A stretch of 64,000 nucleotides of DNA from Picosynechococcus sp. PCC 7002. GTDB lineage: Bacteria; Cyanobacteriota; Cyanobacteriia; Cyanobacteriales; MRBY01. Below the pieces are notes generated by a model. That model saw only the letters and a list, made by a program, of their open reading frames with translations, ran no database searches and was not told the DNA's origin. Positions 16,446-24,586 of the stretch are shown in pieces. The stretch spans positions 868,001 through 932,000 of the forward strand of contig NZ_CAWLFA010000001.1 in NCBI RefSeq assembly GCF_963860125.1, given 5' to 3'. Each line of letters begins with the position of its first letter. Positions within the stretch are counted from its first letter, which is position 1. The translations under genes and the position numbers were made by a program.

Positions 16446-18053
16446 TTACTCATTGACAATATCTAAGGCGATCGCCTCCGCCACTTTGACCCCATCAATG
16501 GCTGCCGAGAGAATGCCCCCTGCATAACCAGCTCCCTCCCCCGCAGGATAGAGGCCCTGGGTATTAATACTTTGGTAATCTTTGCCCCGTTTAATGCGAA
16601 TTGGCGAAGAGGTGCGCGTTTCCACCCCCGTTAACATCGCCTCAGCCATGGCAAACCCCTTAATTTGTTTGTCAAAAGCGGGTAGAGCTTCCCGAATCGC
16701 TTCGATGGCGTAGTCCGGGAGCGCGGTGCTGAGATCCGTTAGCTTAACTCCCGGGGCATAGGAAGGTTTTACTTTGCCCAACGACTCAGAAGAACAACCC
16801 GCGAGGAAGTCCCCCACCAGTTGACCCGGCGCGCTGTAATCACCACCACCCAGTTCAAAGGCCCTGGCTTCTAATTTTCGTTGGAGATCAATGCCTGCGA
16901 GGGGATGACCTGGAAAATCCTCTTCTGGGGTAATGCCGACAACGATCCCCGCATTGGCGTTACGTTCGTTGCGGGAATATTGGCTCATGCCGTTGGTGAC
17001 GACTTTGCCTGCCTCGGAGGTGGCCCCAATCACCAATCCCCCCGGACACATACAAAAGCTATAGACCGAGCGCCCATTTTGACAGTGGTGGACGAGCTTG
17101 TAATCGGCGGCACCGAGAATCTTATTGCCAGCAAATTCCCCGTAGCGACATTCATCGATCAGGGGTTGGGGATGTTCAATGCGAAAGCCAATGGAAAAGG
17201 GCTTGGGTTCGATGTAAACGCCCTGGTCATGGAGCATTTGGAAGGTATCCCGCGCACTGTGGCCCATGGCCAGCACCACGTGGGAACTGGGAATAAATTC
17301 GCCATTTTCGAGGGTGACGCCTTTGACCTGATGGTTTTCTAGTTCGAGGGTTTTGACCTTGCTTTGGAAACGAATTTCGCCGCCGAGGGATTCGATGGTT
17401 TTGCGAATGCTTTGGACGATGCCCACGAGTTTAAAGGTGCCGATGTGGGGCTTGGCGATGTAGAGGATTTCGGGATTGGCCCCGGCGGCGACGAATTCTT
17501 CGAGGACTTTGCGTTTGTAATGGTGGCGATCGCGCACCTGGCTGTAGAGCTTCCCATCGGAGAATGTCCCTGCGCCTCCTTCTCCAAATTGAGCATTAGA
17601 TTCGGGGTTAAATTCTCCCTTCTTTTTCCAGAAATTAAAGGTGTCTTTGGTGCGCTCATTGACGGTTTTTCCCCGTTCTAACACAATCGGCCGAAAGCCC
17701 ATTTTGGCTAGCATTAATCCCGCAAACATCCCACAAGGCCCCATGCCGATGACGATGGGCCGCGTCGCACAATCTGCCGGTGCTTGGGCCACCATTTTGT
17801 AACTCATGTCTGGAGTGGGGAGCACATGGGGATCTTTTTTGAAGCGTTTTAGCAAAGCTTGATCCTTCGTGGTGTGCACATCAAAGATGTAGACGAGGTA
17901 AATATTGCTCTTTTTACGGGCATCGTAGCTGCGTTTAAAAATCTGATATTCCAGCAAGTCATCCGGCTGAATTTTTAACTTCTGGCAAATGGCCTGGGCG
18001 ATCGCCTCTGGGCTGTGGTCGAGGGGCAGTTTGATTTCCGTAAGACGAAGCAT
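16446..18053 (-). CDS. FAD-dependent oxidoreductase (COG2509-type)
   Basis: I place the start at ATG 18053, giving 535 residues that begin MLRLTEIKLPLDHSPEAI. Relatives share this N-terminus, and the longer frame upstream would cross the hliA terminator. After an N-terminal domain of about 100 residues comes a dinucleotide-binding VIGMGPCGMFAGLMLAKMG, then the ERGKTVNERTKDTFNFW and GEGGAGTFSDGKLYSQ blocks, and a C-terminal FAD contact GEGAGYAGGILSAAIDGVK. This is the widespread family of predicted FAD dehydrogenases with no established substrate. Conserved cysteines occur in SFCMCPGG. No pathway is indicated by the neighbours. Confidence 0.85.
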   Translation of the reverse strand: MLRLTEIKLPLDHSPEAIAQAICQKLKIQPDDLLEYQIFKRSYDARKKSNIYLVYIFDVHTTKDQALLKRFKKDPHVLPTPDMSYKMVAQAPADCATRPIVIGMGPCGMFAGLMLAKMGFRPIVLERGKTVNERTKDTFNFWKKKGEFNPESNAQFGEGGAGTFSDGKLYSQVRDRHHYKRKVLEEFVAAGANPEILYIAKPHIGTFKLVGIVQSIRKTIESLGGEIRFQSKVKTLELENHQVKGVTLENGEFIPSSHVVLAMGHSARDTFQMLHDQGVYIEPKPFSIGFRIEHPQPLIDECRYGEFAGNKILGAADYKLVHHCQNGRSVYSFCMCPGGLVIGATSEAGKVVTNGMSQYSRNERNANAGIVVGITPEEDFPGHPLAGIDLQRKLEARAFELGGGDYSAPGQLVGDFLAGCSSESLGKVKPSYAPGVKLTDLSTALPDYAIEAIREALPAFDKQIKGFAMAEAMLTGVETRTSSPIRIKRGKDYQSINTQGLYPAGEGAGYAGGILSAAIDGVKVAEAIALDIVNE

Positions 18054-18113
18054 GGCAGTTACTGACAAAAATAGCGGTGATGATCCCTGGGGCCGGGGAT
18101 TCTTATTAAAAAC

Positions 18114-18145
18114 GAAAAAAATCTTCCCCACAATGGCGAGGAAGA
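18114..18145 (-). terminator. rho-independent terminator of the HLIP gene
   Basis: On the minus strand TCTTCC and GGAAGA form a 6-bp stem around a 12-nt loop, followed by TTTTTTT. It lies 37 nt beyond the HLIP stop codon. Confidence 0.7.
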
Positions 18146-18181
18146 CCCAGACTTAATAAACAGAAGATTTAGTCAGCGGCC

Positions 18182-18352
18182 TTAGATCAACCCCAACCAG
18201 CTCAGGACGCCTTCTTTGGTGAATAATTCGATGGCGATCGCAATGATGATCCCGATCATCGCCGCCCGGCCATTGAGCTTCTCGGAATAGAGATTGAAGC
18301 CAAACTTCGGATCTTCAAGATTGGGCTTAACGGTGGGTTCTGGAGCTGCCAT
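18182..18352 (-). CDS. high-light-inducible protein (HLIP/SCP)
   Basis: A 56-residue one-helix chlorophyll a/b-binding-like protein. It reads MAAPEPTVKPNLEDPKFGFN, then LYSEKLNGRAAMIGIIIAI and on to GVLSWLGLI. The ExxNGRAAMIG signature, in which Glu and Asn ligate chlorophyll, marks it as a single-helix HLIP. HLIPs bind chlorophyll and carotenoid in the thylakoid membrane, protect photosystem II assembly intermediates and dissipate energy under high light or stress. The gene has its own terminator and a long upstream region. I looked for a HLR1 (RpaB) direct repeat upstream and found no properly spaced copy. Confidence 0.93.
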   Translation of the reverse strand: MAAPEPTVKPNLEDPKFGFNLYSEKLNGRAAMIGIIIAIAIELFTKEGVLSWLGLI

Positions 18353-18866
18353 GGTAAAAACCTCGTCTTATCGAAATTAATGTAATAATTCTTAATATGT
18401 AGTGTAGCGCACAAAAGCCACGGTCGTACATTTCGCTATTTCATGGCTCAATCGTTTTATTCGTCTATTGTCATAGACTTTTACACTTAGTTGTTACCAA
18501 GTTTATTCGCCTTAGAAATAGATGGCGATCGCCATTGAGGTTATCCAAAATGCTAAGGCATCTTTACTCTAATTGTTACACGACCAAACTGCGATCGCCT
18601 GCTGATCAGAGGAGCGAAGGGCGAACGGTCACACAACACCTTGGTGCTTAATTCGACAATATTTTTCCAAGTTGATCATTGCGATCGCCCCTATTTTGTA
18701 TAGCGGGATACATCAAGCTGACCATAATTAAAGGCTAATAAAGCTTAAGTTGAGTGCAGTGATTACATCTAAGCAAGAACACAATATCAACCTGCTCTTT
18801 AAGCCCTAGGGTATGGGGTGCTCTACTTGGCAGCATAAATGATCAATTTTTGGAAACAAGAAGGCA
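18353..18866. other. 514-nt divergent intergenic region between the HLIP and AraC-type regulator genes
   Basis: It contains both divergent promoters and three HIP1 sites (near 18524, 18590 and 18680). Near the HLIP start the minus strand is AT-rich, with TTACAT and CTACAT elements 17 nt apart, not the 10-nt spacing of HLR1. No tRNA or ORF with coding character was seen. Confidence 0.45.
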
Positions 18867-19667
18867 ATGACGAAAATTTTGATTATTGAGGATGAAGCAG
18901 AAACCCGTAATGTTTTCCTTAAGTGCCTAGAATTTGAAGGCTTTAAAACCTGTGCTGCAAGTAATGCTTTAGATGGTATCGAACTGGCATTAAACGAACA
19001 ACCAAATTTGATTGTGTGTGACATTCTCATGCCTGACATGGATGGTTACTTCGTGTTGTCAAAAATACGCCGCTCACCTAAAACAACCGCGATTCCTTTT
19101 ATCTTTCTCACTGCCAAAGTTACTATGGCCGAGCTTCGCTATGGTATGCAGCTCGGAGCAGACGATTACCTGACCAAGCCTTGCACAGTTGAACAATTTC
19201 TAGGGGCAATTAATGTTCGACTAAAGCGACAACAAGACACGATTGAAAATCACCATCTAGATTCGACAAAAAATAAAACAGTTGTTTCTTCTGGTGCCGA
19301 AATCGACTTTCCATTAACAGATATCGATCGCGATTTTTCTTTTCCCTACTCCAGCAATTTAAATCGAGCGTTTGATTTTATTGAAGATCATTACCATCAA
19401 CCCATTAAAATCAAGGCGATCGCCGAGGAAGTTGGCTATTCCACTTCCTACCTGAGTAATTTAGTTCAAAAAGAAACTGGCTACACAGTCAAACAGTGGA
19501 TTATCGCAAGGCGCATGCTGCAGGCTCGCAAACTATTGAAAAATACAAACAAGCCAATCCATAAAATTGCAGAATTATGTGGCTACCATGATGCGGGCTA
19601 CTTTACCAACCAATTCCGGCGATTCCATGGAAAAACACCATTAAATTGGCGTTCTGAGCAAATATAG
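18867..19667 (+). CDS. response regulator with AraC-type DNA-binding domain
   Basis: A 266-residue protein with an N-terminal receiver (phospho-acceptor Asp52 in IVCDILMPDMDG, Lys104 in YLTKPC), a linker of about 40 residues, and a C-terminal AraC/XylS double helix-turn-helix (about 170-263). The latter includes IKAIAEEVGYSTSYLSNLVQ and the family signature IAELCGYHDAGYFTNQFRRF. It should activate transcription when phosphorylated. It stands directly upstream of, and on the same strand as, the cyn genes, separated by a terminator and about 300 nt. A PAS histidine kinase lies beyond the cyn cluster and may be its partner; that pairing is inference. Confidence 0.9.
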   Translation: MTKILIIEDEAETRNVFLKCLEFEGFKTCAASNALDGIELALNEQPNLIVCDILMPDMDGYFVLSKIRRSPKTTAIPFIFLTAKVTMAELRYGMQLGADDYLTKPCTVEQFLGAINVRLKRQQDTIENHHLDSTKNKTVVSSGAEIDFPLTDIDRDFSFPYSSNLNRAFDFIEDHYHQPIKIKAIAEEVGYSTSYLSNLVQKETGYTVKQWIIARRMLQARKLLKNTNKPIHKIAELCGYHDAGYFTNQFRRFHGKTPLNWRSEQI

Positions 19668-19668
19668 C

Positions 19669-19700
19669 CTGTCTTCTTGTGGGCTGCCAGGACAGTTTTT
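19669..19700 (+). terminator. terminator after the AraC-type regulator
   Basis: CTGTC (19669-19673) pairs with GACAG (19691-19695), followed by TTTTTC. Two nucleotides separate the stop codon from the stem. Confidence 0.6.
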
Positions 19701-19906
19701 CACAAAAACCAACTGAGAATAACATCTTCGGAAAAGACTTTTCTGTAATTGATTTAACAAAAAAAGCAGGATATCAAGGGAGTTGAAAAAACAGCCTAAA
19801 AAAATGACATTTTTTCAAAAAAAAATCTAATGTTTATTACGAAAGTGGCTGCTACTATAGACCGCAACTCTTAATAAATAAAAGTACTTTTCTGAGTTTT
19901 AGGGCT

Positions 19907-19932
19907 CTTTCAAAATTCTGCGGTTTTGAAAG
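19907..19932 (+). promoter_or_regulatory. perfect inverted repeat upstream of cynA
   Basis: CTTTCAAAA, 8 nt, TTTTGAAAG: a perfect 9-bp dyad that ends 32 nt before the cynA start. No T-run follows it, so it is more likely an operator or leader hairpin than a terminator. The regulator is unknown; the AraC-type protein encoded just upstream is one candidate. Confidence 0.5.
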
Positions 19933-19964
19933 TTTAAGTTGTTATTTTTGGGTAGATATAAATT

Positions 19965-21602
19965 ATGACTCTGATTTCAGCACAGCAGGCTTTACAGGGA
20001 CTAGGGGGTTCCGACTCTTTCGGTGGCAGGCGCTCGAACTTACAGTCTTTGTGTCATGTTTGTGGAAAATACCATGGCGCGAGTGATCACTGGCAGTTTA
20101 TGCAGACGATGCCCCAAGATCCTGTAGAAATGGTTGATGACCTCGTAAAAATGGGGATTTATAAAGAGAATCAGTTGCGGGCTGCAGAAGGAGTAAATGC
20201 CTACGAACTGAGAAAAACTTTATTTTTGAAGCGCATTGGTCGCAGTGATCCAAAGCGAGAGAAGCTGATCTTGGCCCTCTGTAAGCAGGCTGGCGGGATG
20301 GAAAATGCTTTTGCGGCGGCCTTTGGGCCCCAAGCTGGTCTATTTTTTGCGGACTCAATTCGTAGTAGTCAACAGACCCGTCGAGAATTTCTGCGGAATA
20401 TGGCCGTTGGTGCTGCCCTTGTGAGTTTAGCAAGTTGTGGTCAGGATACAACGCCCCCTGCGGCAGACACTCCGGCAGATGCGCCAGTGGGTAATTTGGA
20501 GAAAACTGATTTACAGATTGGTTTTATTCCCATTACCTGTGCGACGCCCATTATTATGTCTGAGCCTTTGGGCTTTTACGAAAAGTATGGTTTTAATGCC
20601 AAGGTCGTCAAAATGCCGAGCTGGGGGGCCGTCAGAGATTCGGCGATCGCCGGCGAATTGGATGCCTATCACATGCTGGCTCCGATGCCCATTGCGATGA
20701 CTCTAGGTCTTGGTTCCGAGGCATTTGGCGTGAAGTTGGCAAGTATTGAAAATATCAATGGTCAAGCAATCACAGTTGCTGAAAAATATAAGGGGCAGGT
20801 AAATGGACCTGCCGACTTTAGGGGCTTTACCATTGGGGTTCCCTTCCCTTACTCAATGCACAATCTCCTGTTGCGTTACTACCTGGCGACGGGCGGCATT
20901 GATCCTGATGTGGATGTTCAAATTCGTCCTGTTCCCCCGCCAGATAGTATTGCTCAGTTGGTAGCGGGTGATATCGACGCATACTTGATGCCTGATCCGT
21001 TTAACCAGCGGGCCGTGTACGAAGGTGCAGGCTTTATCCACATGTTGACTAAAGAAATTTGGCCAGGTCATCCTTGTTGCGCTTTTGCCGCGAGTGATCA
21101 GTGGATTGACGCCAACCCCAATACCTTCCGTGCCCTTAACAAGTCCATTATCGAAGCGGCTGCTTACGCTCAAGTCCCTGAAAATCGTCCAGAAATTGCC
21201 AGAGCGATTTCCGAGCGGGCCTTCCTTAACCAGCCTGTGGAAGTTGTCGAAGCAGTTCTCACTGGCAAGTTTGACGATGGTAATGGCAATAGCCTTGATA
21301 TTCCTGACCGAATCGGCTTTGATCCCTATCCTTGGCAGAGTTTTGCAAACTGGATTTCTTCCCAGCTTGTGCGTTGGGATCTTCAGGGTGACGGATTGGC
21401 TCCCACAATTATTCCTGAGACTGGCTATGACACTGTTGGTACAGATGTCTTCCTCACTGATTTAGCAAGAGAACTGGCAACTGAGCTTGGTCAGACACCG
21501 CCCACTGAGATCTATCGCGAGGAGACCCTCAAATTTGACACCTTCGATCCCGCTGATCCTGCGGCTTATGTGCAACAGCAAATCGATGAATATGGCGTGT
21601 AA
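19965..21602 (+). CDS. cynA: cyanate ABC transporter substrate-binding lipoprotein with long N-terminal extension
   Basis: From about residue 168 onward this 545-residue protein is a NrtA/CmpA/CynA-family solute-binding protein (LQIGFIPITCATPIIMSEPL, then the VKMPSWGAVRDSAIAGELDA pattern). Assignment to cyanate rests on the downstream cynB, cynD and cynS. A twin-arginine signal with lipobox (TRREFLRNMAVGAALVSLASC, Arg139-Arg140, Cys158) sits far inside the protein. It is preceded by about 135 residues that include LCHVCGKYH, a CxxC plus His cluster, and several helices. Either the preprotein carries an unusual N-terminal domain, or translation begins at an internal codon such as Met112. The codon pattern before that Met looks coding and is uninterrupted. 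Confidence 0.85.
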   Translation: MTLISAQQALQGLGGSDSFGGRRSNLQSLCHVCGKYHGASDHWQFMQTMPQDPVEMVDDLVKMGIYKENQLRAAEGVNAYELRKTLFLKRIGRSDPKREKLILALCKQAGGMENAFAAAFGPQAGLFFADSIRSSQQTRREFLRNMAVGAALVSLASCGQDTTPPAADTPADAPVGNLEKTDLQIGFIPITCATPIIMSEPLGFYEKYGFNAKVVKMPSWGAVRDSAIAGELDAYHMLAPMPIAMTLGLGSEAFGVKLASIENINGQAITVAEKYKGQVNGPADFRGFTIGVPFPYSMHNLLLRYYLATGGIDPDVDVQIRPVPPPDSIAQLVAGDIDAYLMPDPFNQRAVYEGAGFIHMLTKEIWPGHPCCAFAASDQWIDANPNTFRALNKSIIEAAAYAQVPENRPEIARAISERAFLNQPVEVVEAVLTGKFDDGNGNSLDIPDRIGFDPYPWQSFANWISSQLVRWDLQGDGLAPTIIPETGYDTVGTDVFLTDLARELATELGQTPPTEIYREETLKFDTFDPADPAAYVQQQIDEYGV

Positions 21603-21607
21603 TTTTT

Positions 21608-21613
21608 AGGAGG
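21608..21613 (+). promoter_or_regulatory. ribosome-binding site of cynB
   Basis: A full AGGAGG lies 9 nt before the cynB ATG, in the 20-nt gap after cynA. It is unusually strong for this genome and fixes the start at 21623. Confidence 0.8.
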
Positions 21614-21622
21614 TTTTTTATT

Positions 21623-22459
21623 ATGGCAGTCACAAGTAAACGACTACCAACATCAGCTTACGCTAGGCCGAAAGAGTCCCTTTGGCAAAATGAGAATTTT
21701 CTCGCATTTGCACTATTTGTTGCTTCCCTTATTGTCTTTTTAGGAGGATGGGAAATCAGTGCTCGCATAGGAATCCTTGCGAATATGCCTACTGCTTCTT
21801 TGACTCTCAAGGAGTTGTGGTGGTGGACAACCAATCCTTTTTTCGACAATGGGCCTAACGACCTGGGCATTGGCTGGAATTTGTTAATCAGTTTGCGACG
21901 GGTGGCGATCGGCTACCTTGCGGCTTCTTGTGTCGCTGTTCCCCTCGGAATCTTGATTGGTATTTCACCGATCGCCAGAAAAGGTTTTAACCCATTCATT
22001 CAGTTGTTAAAACCCGTATCTCCCCTAGCGTGGTTACCTCTTGGTTTATATGTCTTGCGCGATTCTGAGCAAACAGGTGTTTTTATCATCTTCATTTCCA
22101 GTATTTGGCCGACTTTGATCAACACGTCTTTCGGTGTGGCAAATGTTAGTAAAGAATATTTGGATGTGGCAAAAACCCTTGGTGCTTCGAGTTTCCGCAC
22201 TATTTTCAAAGTGATTATTCCTGCTGCTCTGCCCAACATCTTGTCGGGTTTAAGGATCAGTATGGGGATTGCTTGGCTGGTCATTGTGGCGGCAGAAATG
22301 TTGTTGGGTACAGGTTTAGGCTACTTCATCTGGAATGAGTGGAATAACCTTTATATTCCGAACATTTTGGTGGCGATTCTGATCATCGGTTTAGTTGGTC
22401 TCATTCTGGATAGTTGCTTTGCGGCTGTCGAAAAATTTGTTGCATTTGGTCGAAAATAA
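21623..22459 (+). CDS. cynB: cyanate ABC transporter permease
   Basis: This 278-residue inner-membrane permease has about six helices. The cytoplasmic EAA loop reads VAKTLGASSFRTIFKVIIPAA and contacts the ATPase. It belongs to the NrtB/CmpB/CynB/SsuC group, and the operon context points to cyanate (possibly also nitrite, as shown for the S. elongatus system). It starts 20 nt after cynA behind a strong ribosome-binding site. Its TAA stop shares one base with the ATG of cynD (TAATG), suggesting translational coupling. Confidence 0.9.
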   Translation: MAVTSKRLPTSAYARPKESLWQNENFLAFALFVASLIVFLGGWEISARIGILANMPTASLTLKELWWWTTNPFFDNGPNDLGIGWNLLISLRRVAIGYLAASCVAVPLGILIGISPIARKGFNPFIQLLKPVSPLAWLPLGLYVLRDSEQTGVFIIFISSIWPTLINTSFGVANVSKEYLDVAKTLGASSFRTIFKVIIPAALPNILSGLRISMGIAWLVIVAAEMLLGTGLGYFIWNEWNNLYIPNILVAILIIGLVGLILDSCFAAVEKFVAFGRK

Positions 22460-23352
22460 TGAGTGTTACTCCTGTGAATTACGCAACTCCCCTAACGCCG
22501 GAAGATACTTTTTCGGATACGGCTCAACTTTCAATTCGTAATTTGACCAAAGTCTTTCACGGTAAACAAAGTTTATTGGGTAAGGTTACTGGTAAAAAAT
22601 CGAGAGATTATGTGGCGATCGAGGATATTAGCCTCGATATTGAACCGAACACTTTTGTGTCGATTATTGGGCCTTCGGGCTGTGGTAAGTCCACGTTGTT
22701 GGATATGATCGCGGGTTTGTCGCCTGTCACTTCTGGTGAGATTCGTCTTAATGGCGTACCGATTACTGGGCCAGGGCCTGATCGCGGCATGGTGTTTCAA
22801 AGTTATGCGCTGATGCCTTGGATGACAGTGGAGGAAAATCTCTACTTTGCGGTGGAAACGGTTTATCCGGATATGCCGAAAAAGCAAATTAAGCGCACGA
22901 TTAAAGAGCATATTCAGCTTGTGGGTCTAACGGGTGCGGAGAAAAAGCATCCCCATCAGATTTCTGGTGGCATGAAACAGCGGGTCGGTATTGCCCGTGC
23001 TCTGGCGATTAATCCCCAAATTTTATTGATGGATGAGCCGTTCGGAGCATTGGATGCACTAACGCGTGGGTTCTTGCAGGATGAGATTGAACGCATCTGG
23101 GAGCGGGAACGGAAAACGGTAATCATGATTACCCACAGTATTGATGAGGCTTTATTGCTTTCTGATCGCATCATTATGATGACCCGTGGCCCGGCTGCTG
23201 GTGTGGATGAAATTTTGGATGTGCCTTTCCCTCGTCCTCGTAATCGTGAGGAGCTGGATCAGTATCCGGAATATCACGATCTGAAGGTTGAAATGGAGAG
23301 TCATCTTTCTCGCGAAACCCGCGCGGTTGAGGCGGCAAGAATTAGTCGTTAA
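22459..23352 (+). CDS. cynD: cyanate ABC transporter ATP-binding protein
   Basis: I choose the ATG at 22459, overlapping the cynB stop by one base, because the longer frame would read back through cynB. The 297-residue ATPase has Walker A GPSGCGKST at 71-79, a Q-loop in GMVFQSYALMPW, the ABC signature ISGGMKQ at 168-174 and Walker B ILLMDEPFGALDA with Asp192-Glu193. It most resembles the short NrtD/CynD/SsuB ATPases without a C-terminal regulatory domain. With CynA and CynB it forms a complete importer. Confidence 0.92.
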   Translation: MSVTPVNYATPLTPEDTFSDTAQLSIRNLTKVFHGKQSLLGKVTGKKSRDYVAIEDISLDIEPNTFVSIIGPSGCGKSTLLDMIAGLSPVTSGEIRLNGVPITGPGPDRGMVFQSYALMPWMTVEENLYFAVETVYPDMPKKQIKRTIKEHIQLVGLTGAEKKHPHQISGGMKQRVGIARALAINPQILLMDEPFGALDALTRGFLQDEIERIWERERKTVIMITHSIDEALLLSDRIIMMTRGPAAGVDEILDVPFPRPRNREELDQYPEYHDLKVEMESHLSRETRAVEAARISR

Positions 23353-23409
23353 GCGACATGATTCGATTTGGTTACGTTGTAAATTTTGATTTTTTAGAGG
23401 ATTTAAAGA

Positions 23410-23853
23410 ATGGCAATTTCTGAGGTTACAGAAAAGCTTTTAGCTGCGAAAAAGGCTGCTGGTATTTCCTTTGCAGATTTGGAAGTGAAAGTTGGTTGTG
23501 ATGAGGTTTGGATTGCTTCCGTGGTTTACCGTCAGGCCAGTGCCTCTTTAGAAGAAGCAACCAAGATTGTGCAAGCGATTGGGGCGGATGAGTCTCTAAT
23601 TGAGCCGTTGACAGAATGTCCTTTAAAAGGTTCGCTTGAGCCTGTTATTCCGACGGATCCTCTCATCTATCGTTTCTACGAAATCATGCAGGTTTACGGT
23701 ATGCCCATTAAAGCGGTTGTCCATGAAAAATTCGGCGATGGCATCATGAGTGCGATTGATTTTTCCATTGATGTTGAGTGCGAAGAAGATCCCAAAGGCG
23801 ATCGCGTTAAGGTGATCATGTGCGGTAAGTTCTTGCCCTACAAGAAATGGTAA
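23410..23853 (+). CDS. cynS: cyanate hydratase (cyanase)
   Basis: CynS converts cyanate plus bicarbonate to carbamate, which decays to ammonia and CO2, so it supplies nitrogen and removes a toxic metabolite. The 147-residue protein is complete. The three catalytic residues are present with exact family spacing: Arg88, Glu91 and Ser114 correspond to Arg96, Glu99 and Ser122 of the E. coli decamer. The N-terminal helical domain (1-75) is followed by the C-terminal catalytic region. It lies 57 nt after cynD behind an AGAGGA ribosome-binding site and is the last gene before a terminator. Confidence 0.97.
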   Translation: MAISEVTEKLLAAKKAAGISFADLEVKVGCDEVWIASVVYRQASASLEEATKIVQAIGADESLIEPLTECPLKGSLEPVIPTDPLIYRFYEIMQVYGMPIKAVVHEKFGDGIMSAIDFSIDVECEEDPKGDRVKVIMCGKFLPYKKW

Positions 23854-23893
23854 GTAGAGCTCCTGCTATGAATTAATGGCGTTTGCATGGATC

Positions 23894-23928
23894 GGGGCTG
23901 TTAGTGATTGGCTGGCAGCCTCTTTTTT
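23894..23928 (+). terminator. terminator of the cyn operon
   Basis: GGGGCTG and CAGCCTC can form a 7-bp stem (one G-U) around 15 nt, followed by TTTTTT. It separates cynS from the DUF1348 gene. Confidence 0.7.
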
Positions 23929-23957
23929 AAACAGAATTTGTGTTGAGGCTTTGAAAT

Positions 23958-24434
23958 ATGACATCGACTCCAAAAAAGTTAGTCCCTCCTTTTGATCGAG
24001 AAACGGCGATCGCCAAAGTGCGGATGGCGGAAAATGCGTGGAATGGTCGCGATCCGGATAAAGTGTGCATGGCCTATACAGAAGATAGTTTTTGGCGCAA
24101 CCGTGCTGAAATTTTTCAAGGTCGGGAAAATATCCGTGAATTTCTGCGCCGCAAGTGGGATAAAGAGCTAAATTATCGTCTCGTCAAAGAAATGTGGGCC
24201 TTCGACGAAAACCGGATTGCGGTACGCTTTCAATACGAATGGCAGGATGATGCAGGGCAATGGTATCGCGCCTATGGCAATGAAAATTGGGAGTTTGACG
24301 AAAATGGTTTAATGCGTCGCCGAGAAGCCAGTATTAACGACAAACCCATTGCCGAATCTGAGCGCCGCTTTTTTTGGGATGCCCCTGGCGATCGCCCCCT
24401 CGATCATCCCGGATTGATTAATTCCCCTGAATAA
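23958..24434 (+). CDS. DUF1348 family protein (NTF2/SnoaL-like fold)
   Basis: A 158-residue soluble protein. It opens with FDRETAIAKVRMAENAWNGR, then VCMAYTEDSFWRNRAEIFQG, and contains the Trp/Tyr-rich MWAFDENRIAVRFQYEW core and YGNENWEFDENGLMRRREAS. This is the DUF1348 pattern with the conical NTF2-like fold, a fold used for small-molecule binding or isomerase/hydratase chemistry. Its substrate is not known. It follows cynS by 104 nt, with a terminator between them, so it probably has its own promoter; a link to cyanate metabolism is only a positional suggestion. Confidence 0.8.
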   Translation: MTSTPKKLVPPFDRETAIAKVRMAENAWNGRDPDKVCMAYTEDSFWRNRAEIFQGRENIREFLRRKWDKELNYRLVKEMWAFDENRIAVRFQYEWQDDAGQWYRAYGNENWEFDENGLMRRREASINDKPIAESERRFFWDAPGDRPLDHPGLINSPE

Positions 24435-24586
24435 ATACAAAATTTTCAGCGTTCCCATCATCTGCAAGCGGTAATTAGCCCATTGATTCACATCAGTCTG
24501 AGTTGACTCAATGGGTAACGGCAGCCGAGTGATAGAGTCAGTCATAATACTTTCTACTGTACTGATGTCGAGGATAATAACGTTTC

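Noticed and set aside
18353..18420. HLR1 (RpaB) site upstream of the HLIP gene
   Set aside because: TTACAT-like elements are 17 nt apart, whereas HLR1 repeats have a 10-nt period.
19700..19964. NtcA box in front of cynA
   Set aside because: No GTA-N8-TAC was found; the nearest candidate, GTAATTGATTTAAC, lacks the second half-site.
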